From Chamaelirium japonicum (taxonomy: Eukaryota; Streptophyta; Magnoliopsida; Liliales; Melanthiaceae): a DNA stretch of 64,000 nucleotides. The position numbers were made by a program, and so were the translations under genes. How positions within the stretch are numbered: position 1 is the first letter of the stretch; each line of letters starts with the position of its first letter. Positions 13,005 to 25,361 of this stretch are shown here, piece by piece. The notes below the pieces were generated by a model. The model ran no database searches. It saw nothing but the letters and a program-made list of their open reading frames with translations, and had not been told where the DNA came from. The DNA is taken from contig OX393550.1 in the NCBI GenBank assembly GCA_947650365.1, positions 68,813,744 to 68,877,743 of the forward strand. The letters run 5' to 3'.

Positions 13005-13733
13005 GCACGGCCGGTGCTCGCCGAGGTCTCCCCCCTCCCCTCGGTCTTCTCCGACGACGAAATCACGAGAAGGGGCTGTCTGGAACCCCCCTTTCAATAC
13101 CATCCGACGACTTCGCGAAACTTCCTCGACGAGTCGACGACCTTAGTGTGTCACGTGAGGTTCACGTGTTATTCTGAGTTCACTACGGTACCGAAATAGG
13201 AAAATTCGGTAACATACCGAATCCATCTCCACCGTCAATCCCATTGTTCACGCATCGTAGTGGTGGAAGAATTATTCTTTGGGCCTTGGATGATCCCAGC
13301 GTTGATGCCTGAGATCCACCATAAAGCCATCGGATGGTCCCTATAAATTTCGGTACGGTATGTAAGTGGGTATCGTTGAATTTTCGTTTCTGGAATCCCT
13401 TTCATTTCATATGACGACTTCACGAGACTTCCTCAAAGACCTGGTAAAGTCCACGTGAAGCTCACGTGCCATTCCAGCAACACCTGGAAGTATATTATGC
13501 CAGGTCAGGAGCATTTTTGATGTAAGTGCCGTCTAGGTGAGTTGGTAAAGTTTGGAGGGGTTAGTACCCAAGACATAGGATCGATTTTTCGCTCCTTATG
13601 CGTTAATGATGTGAGGGGATTTTTGGATATCCTGCCACGAGACCTAGGATCGATTTTTCGCTCCTTATGCGTTAGTGATGTGAGGGGATTTTTGGATATC
13701 CTCCCACGATCTACAAAAGACCAAGAGATTAGA
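13005..13733 (-). promoter_or_regulatory. 5' UTR and upstream region of the SelK-like gene, with paired G-boxes
   Basis: GC-richer, CpG-containing sequence lies just upstream of the ATG at 13004. Two pairs of perfect CACGTG palindromes are present: 13152-13157 with 13163-13168, and 13452-13457 with 13463-13468. Each pair has the same 11-bp start-to-start spacing. They lie in two diverged copies of a block (about 13074-13177 and 13398-13480, sharing the word GACGACTTC), so an old duplication about 300 bp long doubled them. ACGT-core boxes are bound by plant bZIP and bHLH factors; regulation itself is inferred. Confidence 0.5.
13571..13708. repeat. 69-bp tandem duplication
   Basis: Two near-identical 69-bp units (13571-13639 and 13640-13708) share AGGATCGATTTTTCGCTCCT and GGGGATTTTTGGATATCCT. 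They sit directly before the copia LTR. Confidence 0.9.
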
Positions 13734-14296
13734 TGTTGAGTTGTGGCTCAATTTGGAGGACGAGGAATACTTACTTTTTGATCGGTTGGCGGGTCTTGAC
13801 CTTGACCGATCGATCGGTTTTGTTGTATAGTGAAGGTATATTATGGGAGACAGATTGGTTCTATTGTAGACTGATCGAATTTACTCGCGACGGGGTTTTT
13901 CCCAAGTCGGGGCTAAACCGATCGATCAGACCTTAAGGCCGGACGATCGGTTTGGATGCTTCAGGAATCTATTCCCTTCTGGTTTGGGTCTCTTATATGA
14001 TATAAACCCAATGCTATATAAAAGTTATTGAGAGACCAAACTCGGCGTTGTTGCAGACGATTTGAGAAAGACTTGATGGGATTCTTGAGATGAAGAGAAA
14101 CCCTAGGACAACTAGGGTCTTCTTGTTGAAGTTGAACGTTGATTGTAAATTCTTTGATTTCTCTATTATAGTAAATCGTTTGATCATCTTCGCCCATGAT
14201 TTTTTTCTGTAAGGGTTTCCACGTAAAATCTATATTTGTTCTCTACGTGTTTTTATTTTTTTATTTTGGATTTTTCATGCTTTGTATTTTTTTTTA

Positions 14297-14478
14297 TGTT
14301 TCGAAGAGAAGGGGAGAGAGAATAGGTTTGGGGAGAAAAGCTCCTTGTATTATCTCATCAATCACACTTTAACATTACATAAGATTACCTCTCTTTATAT
14401 AGAGAGAGAACACACACCATTACGTTACCACAACCGAGGTGGGACTAATAATAGAATACTAACACAATACATCTAATA
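14297..14478 (-). repeat. 3' LTR of the WRKY-bearing non-autonomous element
   Basis: 182 bp, TG at the plus-strand left end. Contains a short TATATAGAGAGAGAA promoter-like tract. It matches 27240-27418 almost throughout. Confidence 0.75.
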
Positions 14479-14873
14479 CCCCCGTCAAACTGATGTAAGG
14501 TATAAACCAACATCAGTTTGCTTAATAAAAGGAAGGAGAAAGAAAAAAAAATTACATCAAATAACCCTTCTTCTTTTTTCTGTAAAGTAAAGATAGTGCC
14601 ATGGCGACCTGCAAGCAAGTCGTCCTGGAAACCCGATTGACCTACAAGCAGGACAACCGGGGAAACCCGGCTAACTTGTAAGCAGGTTAACCGGGAGAAT
14701 TGGCAATGATCACTAAGGATCGGAGCGGAGGAAGCCGACGGTGATGGAAGCCGGCAATAAAGGAGGCCGAAAGGAGAGAGATCGGCTAAGAAAATGTGTG
14801 AATGCATGAGACCTCATAGGAGGCAAGCACCCGGCCGAAGCAAGTACTTGACACCTCTTAAAAGATCTCAATC
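14479..14873. other. Internal DNA of the non-autonomous element, 3' side
   Basis: Begins with the purine tract (minus strand) next to the LTR. It contains AACCGG/CCCGG-rich short repeats (about 14620-14700) and ends at the target site ATTAC of the gypsy element. No coding capacity. Confidence 0.6.
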
Positions 14874-14878
14874 ATTAC

Positions 14879-17504
14879 GGTAACGCCCCGTATTTTCTAT
14901 CAGCTTAATTTAATAAGCTAATAAAATAATACGGAGAGTTAAGGATGTTTTTTTTTAATTTTAAAAAAACAACGAATAAAATAGAATTTAAGTGGAAAGA
15001 TAACCAAATTAAACCAGTCCATTAATACCACATTAAAAAGTTTCAGTTACATCAGAGCTTCTAGAAAAACAGGTCCAACTACTATGAAGAGAAAGAAAAG
15101 ACATGGAACTGAAAAGAAAGGAACCACGCTGCACAGGAACGTCCGGCAACGTAACTACTGCAACTGATGTAACTCTGCAACCCCTACTGCTAACGAGTAC
15201 CTGCGCCTCAAAAATTATACCACATGAGGCGTCAATATGACAAAACTTGGTTAGAAGATGGCATATGAAAATAAGCAGTTCTTATGAAAAGATCAGTTTT
15301 AGATTCATACGGAGAAACAAAACCATAATCGTAAACTATAGAACTACAACAGTAAAGTACAACAAAGAAAACAGAAGTAATAATAACACACGTCAAGTAC
15401 GTGACCACACTATAATAGATCTATTATATTAATTAATTTTGTTCAATTAATGATTGTGGACCTGTCGGTGTCATTCCCCTAAGAGAGAGGTGGGGAACCC
15501 GCAAACCGACATACCGGTGAGGGAGAAAAGAGAGAGAGAAGAAGAAACACATCCATATTTGGCCAAACAGGTTTTTTCGTCTTTTACGGAGGAGCTTCAT
15601 ACCCATCTTGCTTGCTTCGAGAATTATATTCCACAGGACGATTGGTCACACCCTAAGGCATACCAGAAGGCCCTCCAACTTCGGAAGAACACGGCGTGAA
15701 CCCCAGGACGATAGCCAACCTCTTTCGTGTTTATCTAATTTCATTGTTAATCGTTAGTGCTTTAATTACACACTTTGGAGGTTGCAAGGCCCTTGGCTAA
15801 CCATTGTAAAGGGTCCACAATTCCCGACAATGTTAGCCTACTAAAGTTTCCACATTAGCCCACTCGGGGCTGAAAAGACTAACTAAACCAAAACAAAACC
15901 TAAACCAGTACTACTCCAATAAGCTAATCATTCATTAAGACCCAAAAAGACATGCATGTGATTTTCCAAAAATTACAAATGTGAAAGATAACTAAACAAG
16001 GTTCATTTTTTTTTTTTCTATATGTAATTACATCCTATAAGAAACTAGAGATATGTATAACTAGTTTTACCAACAAAACTAATGTATATAAAAATGAAAA
16101 CCATGTGATAAGCCCAAGTAGTGTCACCTGGTTGGTGTTAGACTCCAATACTTAGGAACTCGACAGATGTTGATGGCTCACAGTTCAAAGGTACAAATTA
16201 TGGTGCTGCATTAATTCATTGAAAATCGAAAAACACATTAGGTCTTATCAAAACTAATAAGTTCCCCAAATAAGAAAAAGAAACAACTTAAAGAAATGTT
16301 TGAGAAGCGAGAGAAATTTAGAGTGCAAGATTAAAGAGAGAAAAATCATAATTTGAGAGTAAAGAGAATCAGAGGGAATCAATATATGATATAAGAGATC
16401 GTTGGAGCTCGAATGTACTTATCAAATAGTGCTTGTTCATGCTGAAAAAAAAAAATCAGCAACCACAAGAGGGAAGACTGAATTTGCAAATGCTGATTTT
16501 GTGAATTCAAGATATGACCTTGGGTTGGGCGATCAAAGAAACGAAGATAAACTATATATATGATGATCGAGATTGATCGGAGGGATTATAACCGCTGTAG
16601 GAGGGGGAATACAAGCACCCAACACATTGTTGAAAGTCAATATAAACACAGGAGAAGTGGAAGTTAAAGGGATTCTCAATCGAGCTTTGGGAAGAGTTAT
16701 ATGAAGGTCCAAAGGGGCTGAAATCAGCAAATACTGCTGCTACCACTAAATCCGTCCCATATAATCCATAGAAAAGAAATGGAGGGGAAAGAGAAGAGGA
16801 GAATGAAGGGGAAAAAGCCTACCTCATCGAAGACGATTACCGCAGCCGATTGAAACTGAAAGTGTTGCCGTCAAAAGGAGAGAGAGCTGATCGGTTAATA
16901 TGAAGAGGAGAGATTATGTTAAATCCTAGAATGGAATTTGTGTACATCCACCCGATCAAGATCAGATGGTCAGTAAGGAATTCCAAAACAATACGAGAGG
17001 GTATTCTCCAAGGGCTAGGTCGGGTTGGATTAGATAGGAGTGGGTCTAAATTCGGATCCCAATTAGGAGTCAATTCCAGTTCGGATCTGAAACAGTCTTC
17101 AACAACCGTCTAACTTCAAAATGTTATAACTTTTGATCCTTTAATCAGAAAAATCCATAAAAATATACGTTGGAAAGCTTTCGGCGAGAGGAAACCAAAA
17201 ATACTGATTTTATATATTTTTGAAGATCAACCAAACAGCAGTTTATAGAAAAAGACATAATTATCCCTATTCGGTACAATCGTAAATTTCCGACAATTCA
17301 CGAATCGAAACCACCCGCATCCTTAGAACTTTGTGAAGCTCTCTCAAGAGCACACAAGTCTAATAAACCACCACAATCGGTAGCCCGATAAAACCAAAAA
17401 AAAAAAACCAAGTTAAAAAAAAGTAAAAACCAGCATAAGGGTAAAAGGGAAATTTGCTAATCATAAAGCATTAGAGCAAATTCTCAAAATTATGGGTTGT
17501 TACA
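14879..17504 (-). repeat. 3' LTR of the Tekay element
   Basis: 2,626 bp. The plus-strand left end is GGTAACG rather than the TGTAACG of the other copy, a one-base change at the terminus. The right end is GGTTGTTACA. Short minus-strand frames occurring in both LTRs are not genes. Confidence 0.95.
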
Positions 17505-17518
17505 TTCTACCCCCCTTA
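17505..17518 (-). other. Polypurine tract of the Tekay element
   Basis: On the minus strand AAGGGGGGTAGAA immediately precedes the 3' LTR. This is the expected site for plus-strand DNA priming. Confidence 0.8.
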
Positions 17519-17539
17519 AAAGAATTTCGACCCCGAAAT

Positions 17540-20500
17540 TCACGCACCTGATACATCGGAGGAAAACAACTCGGGATATTGAGCCCGCATCTCGAACTCC
17601 AACTCCCATGTGGCTTCATCCTCCCGATAATATTGCCACAACACCTTAACCATAGGAATGGTCTTAGTGCACAACACTTTGTCCTCGAAGCCTAGAACGC
17701 GAATAGGTCGCACTTCAAAAGATGCATCCTCCCGAATCTGAATGTCACGCCACTCCAGCACATGAGATGGATCTGGCTCGTACTTCCGAAGCATGGAAAT
17801 GTGAAAAACATTATGGACGCTGGAGAGCTGTGGAGGCAAGGCCAGCCGATATGCCACTTCTCCTACTCTCTCCAAAATCTCAAAAGGCCCAACATATCTA
17901 GGAGATAACTTCTCACGCTTGCCAAATCGGAAAATACCTTTCTGTGGCGAAACACGCAGAAAGACTTGGCCACCAACTACAAACTCCAAAGGGCGCCTAC
18001 GAACGTCTGCATAACTTTTCTGTCTACTCTGAGCTGCCTTCAATCTCTCTCTGATAACTTCAATCTTCTCTGAGGTTTGCCGAATTATTTCTGGTCCCAC
18101 CAAGGTTTTCTCCCCAACTTCAGCCCAACAGGAAGGAGACTGACATGGCCGCCCATAAAGAGCTTCATATGGGGCCATACCGATACTCGCCTGAAAGATA
18201 TTATTATAGGCAAATTCCACCAAAGGAAGATGATCTACCCAACTTCCCTTGAAATCCAAAACATATACTCTAAGCATATCCTCCAAAATCTGTATCACTC
18301 TCTCTGACTGCTCGTCTGTCTGAGGATGGAAAGCATTACTGAGCAATAATTGTGTCCCCAAGGCACGCTGTAAACTCGTCCATAACTTCGACGTGAACCT
18401 CGGGTCTCTATCAGACACAATCGAAACTGGAATCCCATACAAACGGACAACCTCTTGAATATACAGACTGCTCAGATCTTGAAAGGAAGTGATAGTGCGG
18501 AATGGCAAGAAATGAGCAGACTTAGTAAGTCGATCCACCACTACCCAAATAGCATCATGACCCTTCCGAGTCGTTGGAAGTCCCGTAACAAAATCCATAG
18601 TTAGATTCTCCCACTTCCACTCAGCAACTGGAAGTGGTTGCAACATGCCTGCCGGCCTTTGATGTTCTACTTTAACCTGCTGGCAGGTAAGGCATCTAGA
18701 AACAAAACTAGCCACGTCTGCCTTTATGCCTGACCACCAATACTGCCGTCTCAAGTCATGATACATCTTAGTGTTACCAGGATGCACCGTGAACTTAGAC
18801 TTGTGAGCTTCTGCCAATACCTCTTCTTTCAGTTCTGACTCGCTAGGAAGGCATAGCCTGCCTCTGAAACGAAGGCCTTCATCCAGGCCAACTAAGAAGC
18901 CCTCAACGGTCTCTCCCGCTTCCAACTTCGTACGAATAGCCTCAAGCTGCTCGTCTCGTCTCTGACTAGAGATTACCCTTTGCACCATACTTGGCTCAGC
19001 ACGAAGACTGCACAACACAGCTCGATTTGGTTCTCTGCGACCCCTCAAATCAAACCCTTCAAGAACAATCATCCAGTCTTCCCGATCTGCAATTAGTCTG
19101 GCTAAAAATCCAAACGATTTTTTACTCAAAGCATCTGCTACCACGTTTGCCTTCCCTGGAATATAGGACAAAGTGTAATCATAGTCCTTCAACACTTCCA
19201 CCCAACGACGTTGTCGCAAATTGAGATCCTTCTGAGTATCGAAATAACGGAGACTCTGGTGATCGCAGAACACTTCAAACACTTCTCCATACAGATAGTG
19301 ACGCCATGACTTCAGGGCAAAAACAACTACAGCTAACTCCAAGTCATGGGTTGGGTAGTTCCTTTCATGGGTTTTCAACTGCCGTGATGCATAAGCAACT
19401 ACCTTCCCATCTTGCATTAACACACAACCTAAACCGGAAAGGGAAGCATCTGTATAAACTACATATGGTTTCCCACTGACTGGAATGGTAAGAACTGGAG
19501 CCGAAGTCATTCGCTTCTTCAATTCCTGGAATGACCTCTCGCACTTCTCACTCCATACAAACCTGACCCATTTCTTGGTCAATTGGGTCAACGGTGCTGC
19601 CAAACTAGAAAAGCCTTCCACAAAACGTCGGTAATATCCTGCTAGGCCCAGAAAACTACGAATCTAAAAAACACTCTTAAATTGCTCCCAATTCAACACT
19701 GCTTCAACCTTTGCGGAGTCTACCGATATTCCTTACTGAGAGATGACATGGCCAAGGAACTTGACTTCTGATAACCAAAACTCGCACTTACTTCTTTTGG
19801 CAAAAAGATGATTCTTTTTCAAGGTTTCCAAAGTCACCCTTAGATGTTTCTCATGCTCCTCTCGAGTCTTCGAATAAATTAGGATATCATCTACAAAAAC
19901 CACCACAAACTGATCCAAATATGGTTTGAATACCCGGTTCATAAGATCCATAAAGGCCGCATGAGCATTCATTAGACCAAAAGGCATAACTAGAAACTCA
20001 TAATGACCATATCTGGTACGAAAAGCCGTCTTCAGAATATCATTCTCCTTAATCCTCAATTGATGGTAACCAGACCTGAGATCAATCTTCGAAAAGAATT
20101 TTGCTTCTCTCAACTGATCAAATAAATCATCCATACGAGGTAAGGGATATTTATTCTTTACAGTCACACTGTTAAGTCTTCTATAGTCGATGCACAACCT
20201 CTTCGATCCATCTTTCTTCTGCACGAACAAGACCGGAGCTCCCCACGGTGAAAAGCTAGGACGAATAAAACCCTTCTCCAAAAGATCATCTACTTGGGTC
20301 TTCAACTCCTTCAGCTCAACGGGGGCCATTCGGTAAGGGGCTATAGAAATAGGAGAAGCTCCAGGGACTATGTCAATCCCGAACTCGATCTACCGTTTGG
20401 GTGGCAACCCTGGCAAATCTTCAGGAAAAACATCTGGAAAATCAGATACGATAAGAATTTGATCTTCGACTTCTACCTCTGTTTCTACTTCACTAGCCAA

Positions 20501-22066
20501 CCTCGCCAGATATCTAATATTTGACCAGTCCTTATGAGAAGGATGATAGAGAGTCCTCCGATCTCCTTGGAAGATTACCTCTACCCCACCAACCAGTTTT
20601 AGAACCACCTTCTTGGTAAAACAATGCATAACAGCATGGTAGGATGCCAACCAATCCATACCCAGTAATACATCGAATTCGCCCATATCCATCAGAATCA
20701 AATCGGCTAACAACTCCTGGTCTCCCAAACGAACTACACACCCTCGGCACATGTGATCGACACTAGTGCTAATCTTCATCGGTGACATCACCGTCAAAGT
20801 GAAACCTATGGGCTCTGATGCCAAACCCAAAGTTGAAACAAAAGTAGGAGAAATATACGAATGTGTAGAACCAGGATCAAGAATAACATAAGCAAGAGTA
20901 CCAGAGACTAGTATAGTACCTTCAACTACGGCATTTGAAGCATTAGAATCCTGGTGATTTACCAGAGCGAAAGTCCTCCCCTGAGTATGTGGTCCGTTGC
21001 CACCAAGCTTGCCAATTCCCTGCTGCTGGCCTCTGGGAGGTTGAGCTCCAAACCGCGGAGGGGGAGAAGGAAGAAGAGGAGGCTGGTGTGAAGGAGGCAA
21101 CAACCGCTGCTGCGGGGGTGGAGGTAAGAACTGTTGCTGCCGAGAGAGGGGACAACGATCCTTCAGATGATCAGTAGCGCCGCAACCAAAACACCGTCGA
21201 GGCCCAAAAGCACCACCTGAAGGAAGACCTCAAAACTGTTGCTGAGGCTTGCTATTAAAGAACTTCGGCTTCTTAAATGGAGCTTGGTGGGAGGAGGACG
21301 AAGAAGAGTCCCTGCGTGAAGCACTCTTCTCTAGAATTTTTCTGCAATCTACTACATCCTGCTCAACCATCAAAGCTCGCTCCACTATCTCCCCAAAATT
21401 CCTGAGCCTCAGAGGTGTCAGAAGACTTCCAATGTTCGGCCTCAACCCTTGAAGAAAACGCTTCGTCTTCGCTAATTCAGTAGAAATCAGATCAGGGGCA
21501 AAACGACACAACTCAGAGAACTTAGCTTCATATTGGGCCACTGTCCTTCCGCCTTGATACAACTCCGTGAACTCCTTGATCAGCTGATCCCGAACAACTT
21601 CTGAAAAGTACTTATCTAAAAACAACTCCTCAAACTCGTCCCAAGTGACCTCTGCCATGCCCTCGACACGGGATCTCACTACCATATCCCACCAGTGACT
21701 CGCTTCACCCTCAAACATGAAGGTCGCCAGAGGAACTCGATCTGCAGAAGGAACCCTCAGCACATCCATGATCTTCATGATCCTCTCTCGCCAGTTGTCT
21801 GCTACCATCGGATCAGGATCGCCCTTGAAACTTGGGGGTTTAAGCCCCTGAAAGTCCTTCATAAGACGACCCATCCTTCCCGCTTCAGTTGCTTGACCCT
21901 GATTAATAACGGCCTGCTACTGCTGCATAGCCTCTGCTAAGCCTCGCATTGCCTCCATTGCTCCCACTAAATCCACTTGCGGACCAATAGGTACGGAAGA
22001 ATCACCAGTAGGAGGAGTAGGTGAAGGTACATCCGTATTTGAATTAGATCTCAACCGGCGAGCCAT
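17540..22066 (-). pseudogene. Tekay gag-pol polyprotein with five in-frame stops
   Basis: One continuous frame of 1,508 codons from ATG 22066 to TGA 17540, with no frameshift but stops at codons 50, 279, 559, 778 and 801 (21917-21919, 21230-21232, 20390-20392, 19733-19735, 19664-19666). Gag has the retrotransposon-gag domain (about codons 65-240) and a CCHC zinc knuckle of spacing C-X2-C-X4-H-X4-C (codons 292-305). The protease core reads D-P-G-S (codon 397), not D-S/T-G. RT follows with FVDD (724-727), then RNase H and integrase with HHCC finger and DDE core (the usual TDGQS is TDEQS). The C-terminal chromodomain ends in ATWELEFEMRAQYPELF. Family roles: particle formation, reverse transcription, integration and chromatin targeting. 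The copy cannot make its own proteins. Confidence 0.95.
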
Positions 22067-22155
22067 TCTGAACGAACACAAGGACAAGAGGATTGGATAA
22101 GAATTTATAAGTCAAATCCTAAACCTAAGAATAGAAACCTAGGACCATGAACCAT

Positions 22156-22169
22156 GCTCTGATACCAGT
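22156..22169 (-). other. Primer-binding site of the Tekay element
   Basis: The minus strand reads ACTGGTATCAGAGC directly after the 5' LTR, complementary to the 3' end of initiator tRNA-Met. Confidence 0.9.
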
Positions 22170-24799
22170 TGTAACGTCCCGTATTTTCTATCAGCTTAAT
22201 TTAATAAGCTAATAAAATAATACGGAGAGTTAGGGGTGTTTTTTTTTTATTTTAAAAAAACAACGAATAAAATAGAATTTAAATGGAAAGATAACCAAAT
22301 TAATCCAGTCCATTAATACCACATTAAAAAGTTTCAGTTACATCAGAGCTTCTAGAAGAATAGGTCCAACTACTACGAAGAGAAAGAAAACACACGGAAC
22401 TGAAAAGAAAGGAACCACGCTGCACAGGAACGTCCGGCAACGTAACTACTGCAACTGATGTAACTCTGCAACCCTACAGCTGACGAGACCTGCGCCTCAA
22501 AAATTATACCACAGGAGGCGTCAATGTGACAAAACTTGGCTAGTAGATAGCATATGAAAATAAGCAGTTCTTATGAAAAGATCAGTTTTAGATTCATACG
22601 GAGAAACAAAACCATAACCGTAAACTAGAGAACTACAACAGTAAAGTAAAACAAAGAAAACGGAAGTAATAATAACATACGTCAAGTGCGTGACCCCACT
22701 ATAATAGATCTATTATATTAATTAATTTTGTTCAATTAATGATTATGGACCTGTCGGTGTCATTCCCCTAAGAGCGAGGTGGGGAACCCGCAAATCGACA
22801 TACCGGTAAGGGAGAAAAGAGAGAGAGAAGAAGAAACACATCCATATTTGGCCAAACAGGTTTTTCCGTCTTTCACGGAGGAGCTTCATACACATCTTGC
22901 TTGCTTCGGGAATTATATTCCACAGGACGATTGGTCACACCCTAAGGCATACCAGAAGGCCCTCCAACTTCGGGAGAACACGGCGTGAACCCCAGGACGA
23001 TAGCCAACCTCTTTCGTGTTTATCTAATTTCATTGTTAATCGTTAGTGCTTTAATTACACACTTTGGAGGTTGCCAGGCCCTTGGCTAACCATTGTAAAG
23101 GGCCCACAATTCCCGACAATGTTAGCCTACTAAAGTTTCCACATTAGCCCACTCGGGGCTGAAAAGACTAACTAAACCAAAACAAAACCTAAACCAGTAC
23201 TACTCCAATAAGCTAATCATTTATTAAGACCCAAAAAGACATGCACGTGATTTTCCAAAAATTACAAATGCGAAAGATAACTAAACAAGGTTCATTTTCT
23301 TTTTTTCTTTTTTTTTCTATATGTAATTACATCCTATAAGAAACTAGAGATATGTATAACTAGTTTTACCAACAAAACTAATATATATAAAAATGAAAAG
23401 CATGTGATAAGCCCAAGTAGTGTCACCTGGTTGGTGTTAGACTCCAATACTTAGGAACTCGACAGATGTTGATGGCTCACAGTTCAAAGGTACAAATTAG
23501 GGTGCTGCATTAATTCATTGAAAATCGAAAAACACATTAGGTCTTATCAAAACTAATAAGTTCCCCAAATAAGAAAAAGAAACAACTTAAAGAGAGGTTT
23601 GAGAAGCGAGAGAAATTTAGAGTGCAAGATTAAAGAGAGAAAAATCATAATTTGAGAGTAAAGAGAATCAGAGGGAATCAATATATGATATAAGAGATCG
23701 TTGGAGCTCGAATGTACTTATCAAATGGTGCTTGTTCATGCTGAAAAAAAAAAATCAACAACCACAAGAGGGAAGACTGAATTTGCAAATGCTGATTTTG
23801 TAAACTCAAGATATGACCTTGGGTTGGGCGATCAAAGAAACGAAGATAGACTACATATATGATGATCGAGATTGATCGGAGGGATTATAACCGCTGTAGG
23901 AGGGGGAATACAAGCACCCAACACATTGTTGAAAGTCAATATAAACACAGGAGAAGTGGAAGTTAAAGGGATTCTCAATCGAGCTTTGGGAAGAGTTATA
24001 TGAAGGTCCAAAGGGGCTGAAATCAGCAAATACTGCTGCTACCACTAAATCCGTCCCATATAATCCATAGAAAAGAGATGGAGGGGAAAAAGAAGAGGAG
24101 AATGAAGGGGAAGAAGCCTACCTCATCGAAGACGATTACCGCAGCCGATTGAAACTGAAAGTGTTGCCGTCAAAAGGAGAGAGAGCTGTCGGTTAATATG
24201 AAGAGGAGAGATTAGGTTTAATCCTAGAATGGAATTTGTGTACATCCACCCGATCAAGATCAGATGGTCAGTAAGGAATTCCAAAACAATACGAGAGGGT
24301 ATTCTCCAAGGGCTAGATCGGGTTGGATTAGATAGGAGTGGGTCTAAATTCGGATCCCAATTAGGAGTCAATTCCAGTTCGGATCTGAAACAGTCTTCAA
24401 CACCTGTCTAACTTCAAAATGTTATAACTTTTGATCCTTTAATCAGAAAAATCCATAAAAATATCCGTTGGAAAGCTTTCGATGAGAGGAAACCAAAAAT
24501 ACTAATTTTATATATTTTTGAAGATCAACCAAACAGCAGTTTATAAAAAAAGACATAATTATCCCTATTCGGTACAATCGTAAATTTCCGACAATTCACG
24601 AATCGAAACCACCCGCATCCTTAGAACTTTGTGGAGCTCTCTCAAGAGCACACAAGTCTAATAAACCACCACAATCGGTAGCCCGATAAAACAAAAAAAA
24701 AACCAAGTTAAAAAAAAGTAAAAACCAGCATAAGGGTAAAAGGGAAATTTGCTAATCATAAAGCATTAGAGCAAATTCTCAAAATTATGGGTTGTTACA
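22170..24799 (-). repeat. 5' LTR of the Tekay element
   Basis: 2,630 bp, plus-strand ends TGTAACGTCCC and GGTTGTTACA, followed by target duplication ATTAC. On the plus strand it shares a conserved block near GTCTTTCACGGAGGAGC with the solo LTR at 48017-52643, showing that the two are related families. Confidence 0.95.
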
Positions 24800-24848
24800 A
24801 TTACAGACAAAGAAGAAAGAGAAAATAAAGAGTCGTAGCTCTGATAGG

Positions 24849-25361
24849 GTCACATGACCAAGGAAAGAAAGAGGATCCGAAAGCCGGCGCAAGAATAACC
24901 GGAACGAGAGTGGATCCAAAAGCCGGCACAAGACAAGTGTGACCGGAACGAGAGATGATCCAAAAGCCGGTACAAAACAAGTGTGATTAGAACTAGAGAG
25001 GATCAAAAACCGGCACAAGACAATTGTGACTGGAACGAGAAAGGATCCAAAAGCCGGCACAAAACAAGTGGGACCAGAACTAGAGAGGATCAAAAGAAAC
25101 CGGTACAAGACAAGTGTGACCGGAACGAAAGAGGATCCAAAAGCCGGCACAAAACAAGTGTGATCGGAACTAGAGAGGATCTAAAAGCCGGCACAAGACA
25201 AGTGTGACCGGAACGAAAAAGGATCCAAAAGCCGACACAAAACAAGTGTGACCGGAACTAGAGAGGATCTAAAAGCCGGCACAAGACAAGTGTGACCGGA
25301 ATAAGAGAGGATCCAAAAGCCGACACAAAACAAGTGTGACCGGAACTAGAGAGGATCAAAA
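24849..25361. repeat. 44-bp minisatellite, 12 units, in the non-autonomous element
   Basis: GGATC words recur at 24873, 24912, 24956, 25000, 25043, 25087, 25133, 25177, 25221, 25265, 25309 and 25353, so the period is 44 bp. Units of type AACGAGA and AACTAGA alternate, giving an 88-bp higher-order unit. The core is AAGCCGGCACAAGACAAGTG. It is noncoding. Confidence 0.9.

Larger units (their letters stand above)
14879..24799 (-). mobile_element. Ty3/gypsy Tekay-type chromovirus, full length with LTRs
   Basis: A 9,921-bp element bounded by the perfect 5-bp target duplication ATTAC (14874-14878 and 24800-24804). Long LTRs lie at 14879-17504 (3' LTR) and 22170-24799 (5' LTR); they are of nearly equal length (2,626 and 2,630 bp) and similar, with visible SNPs. 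The primer site ACTGGTATCAGAGC (tRNA-Met type) adjoins the 5' LTR at 22169-22156, and the polypurine tract AAGGGGGGTAGAA lies beside the 3' LTR (about 17517-17505). The order gag-PR-RT-RH-IN-chromodomain and the C-terminus mark it as a Tekay/Del-lineage chromovirus. It inserted inside the WRKY-bearing element. Confidence 0.95.

Noticed and set aside
12763-13177. Overlapping frames on both strands (81 codons minus; 128 codons plus) at the SelK-like first exon
   Set aside because: Only the 19-nt exon beginning MAYVEK at 13004 fits the spliced protein; the rest is GC-rich 5' UTR, promoter and intron start.
16533-17073. Minus-strand frames repeated at 23832-24371
   Set aside because: They lie in both LTRs of the Tekay element and have no family resemblance; LTR sequence explains the duplication.
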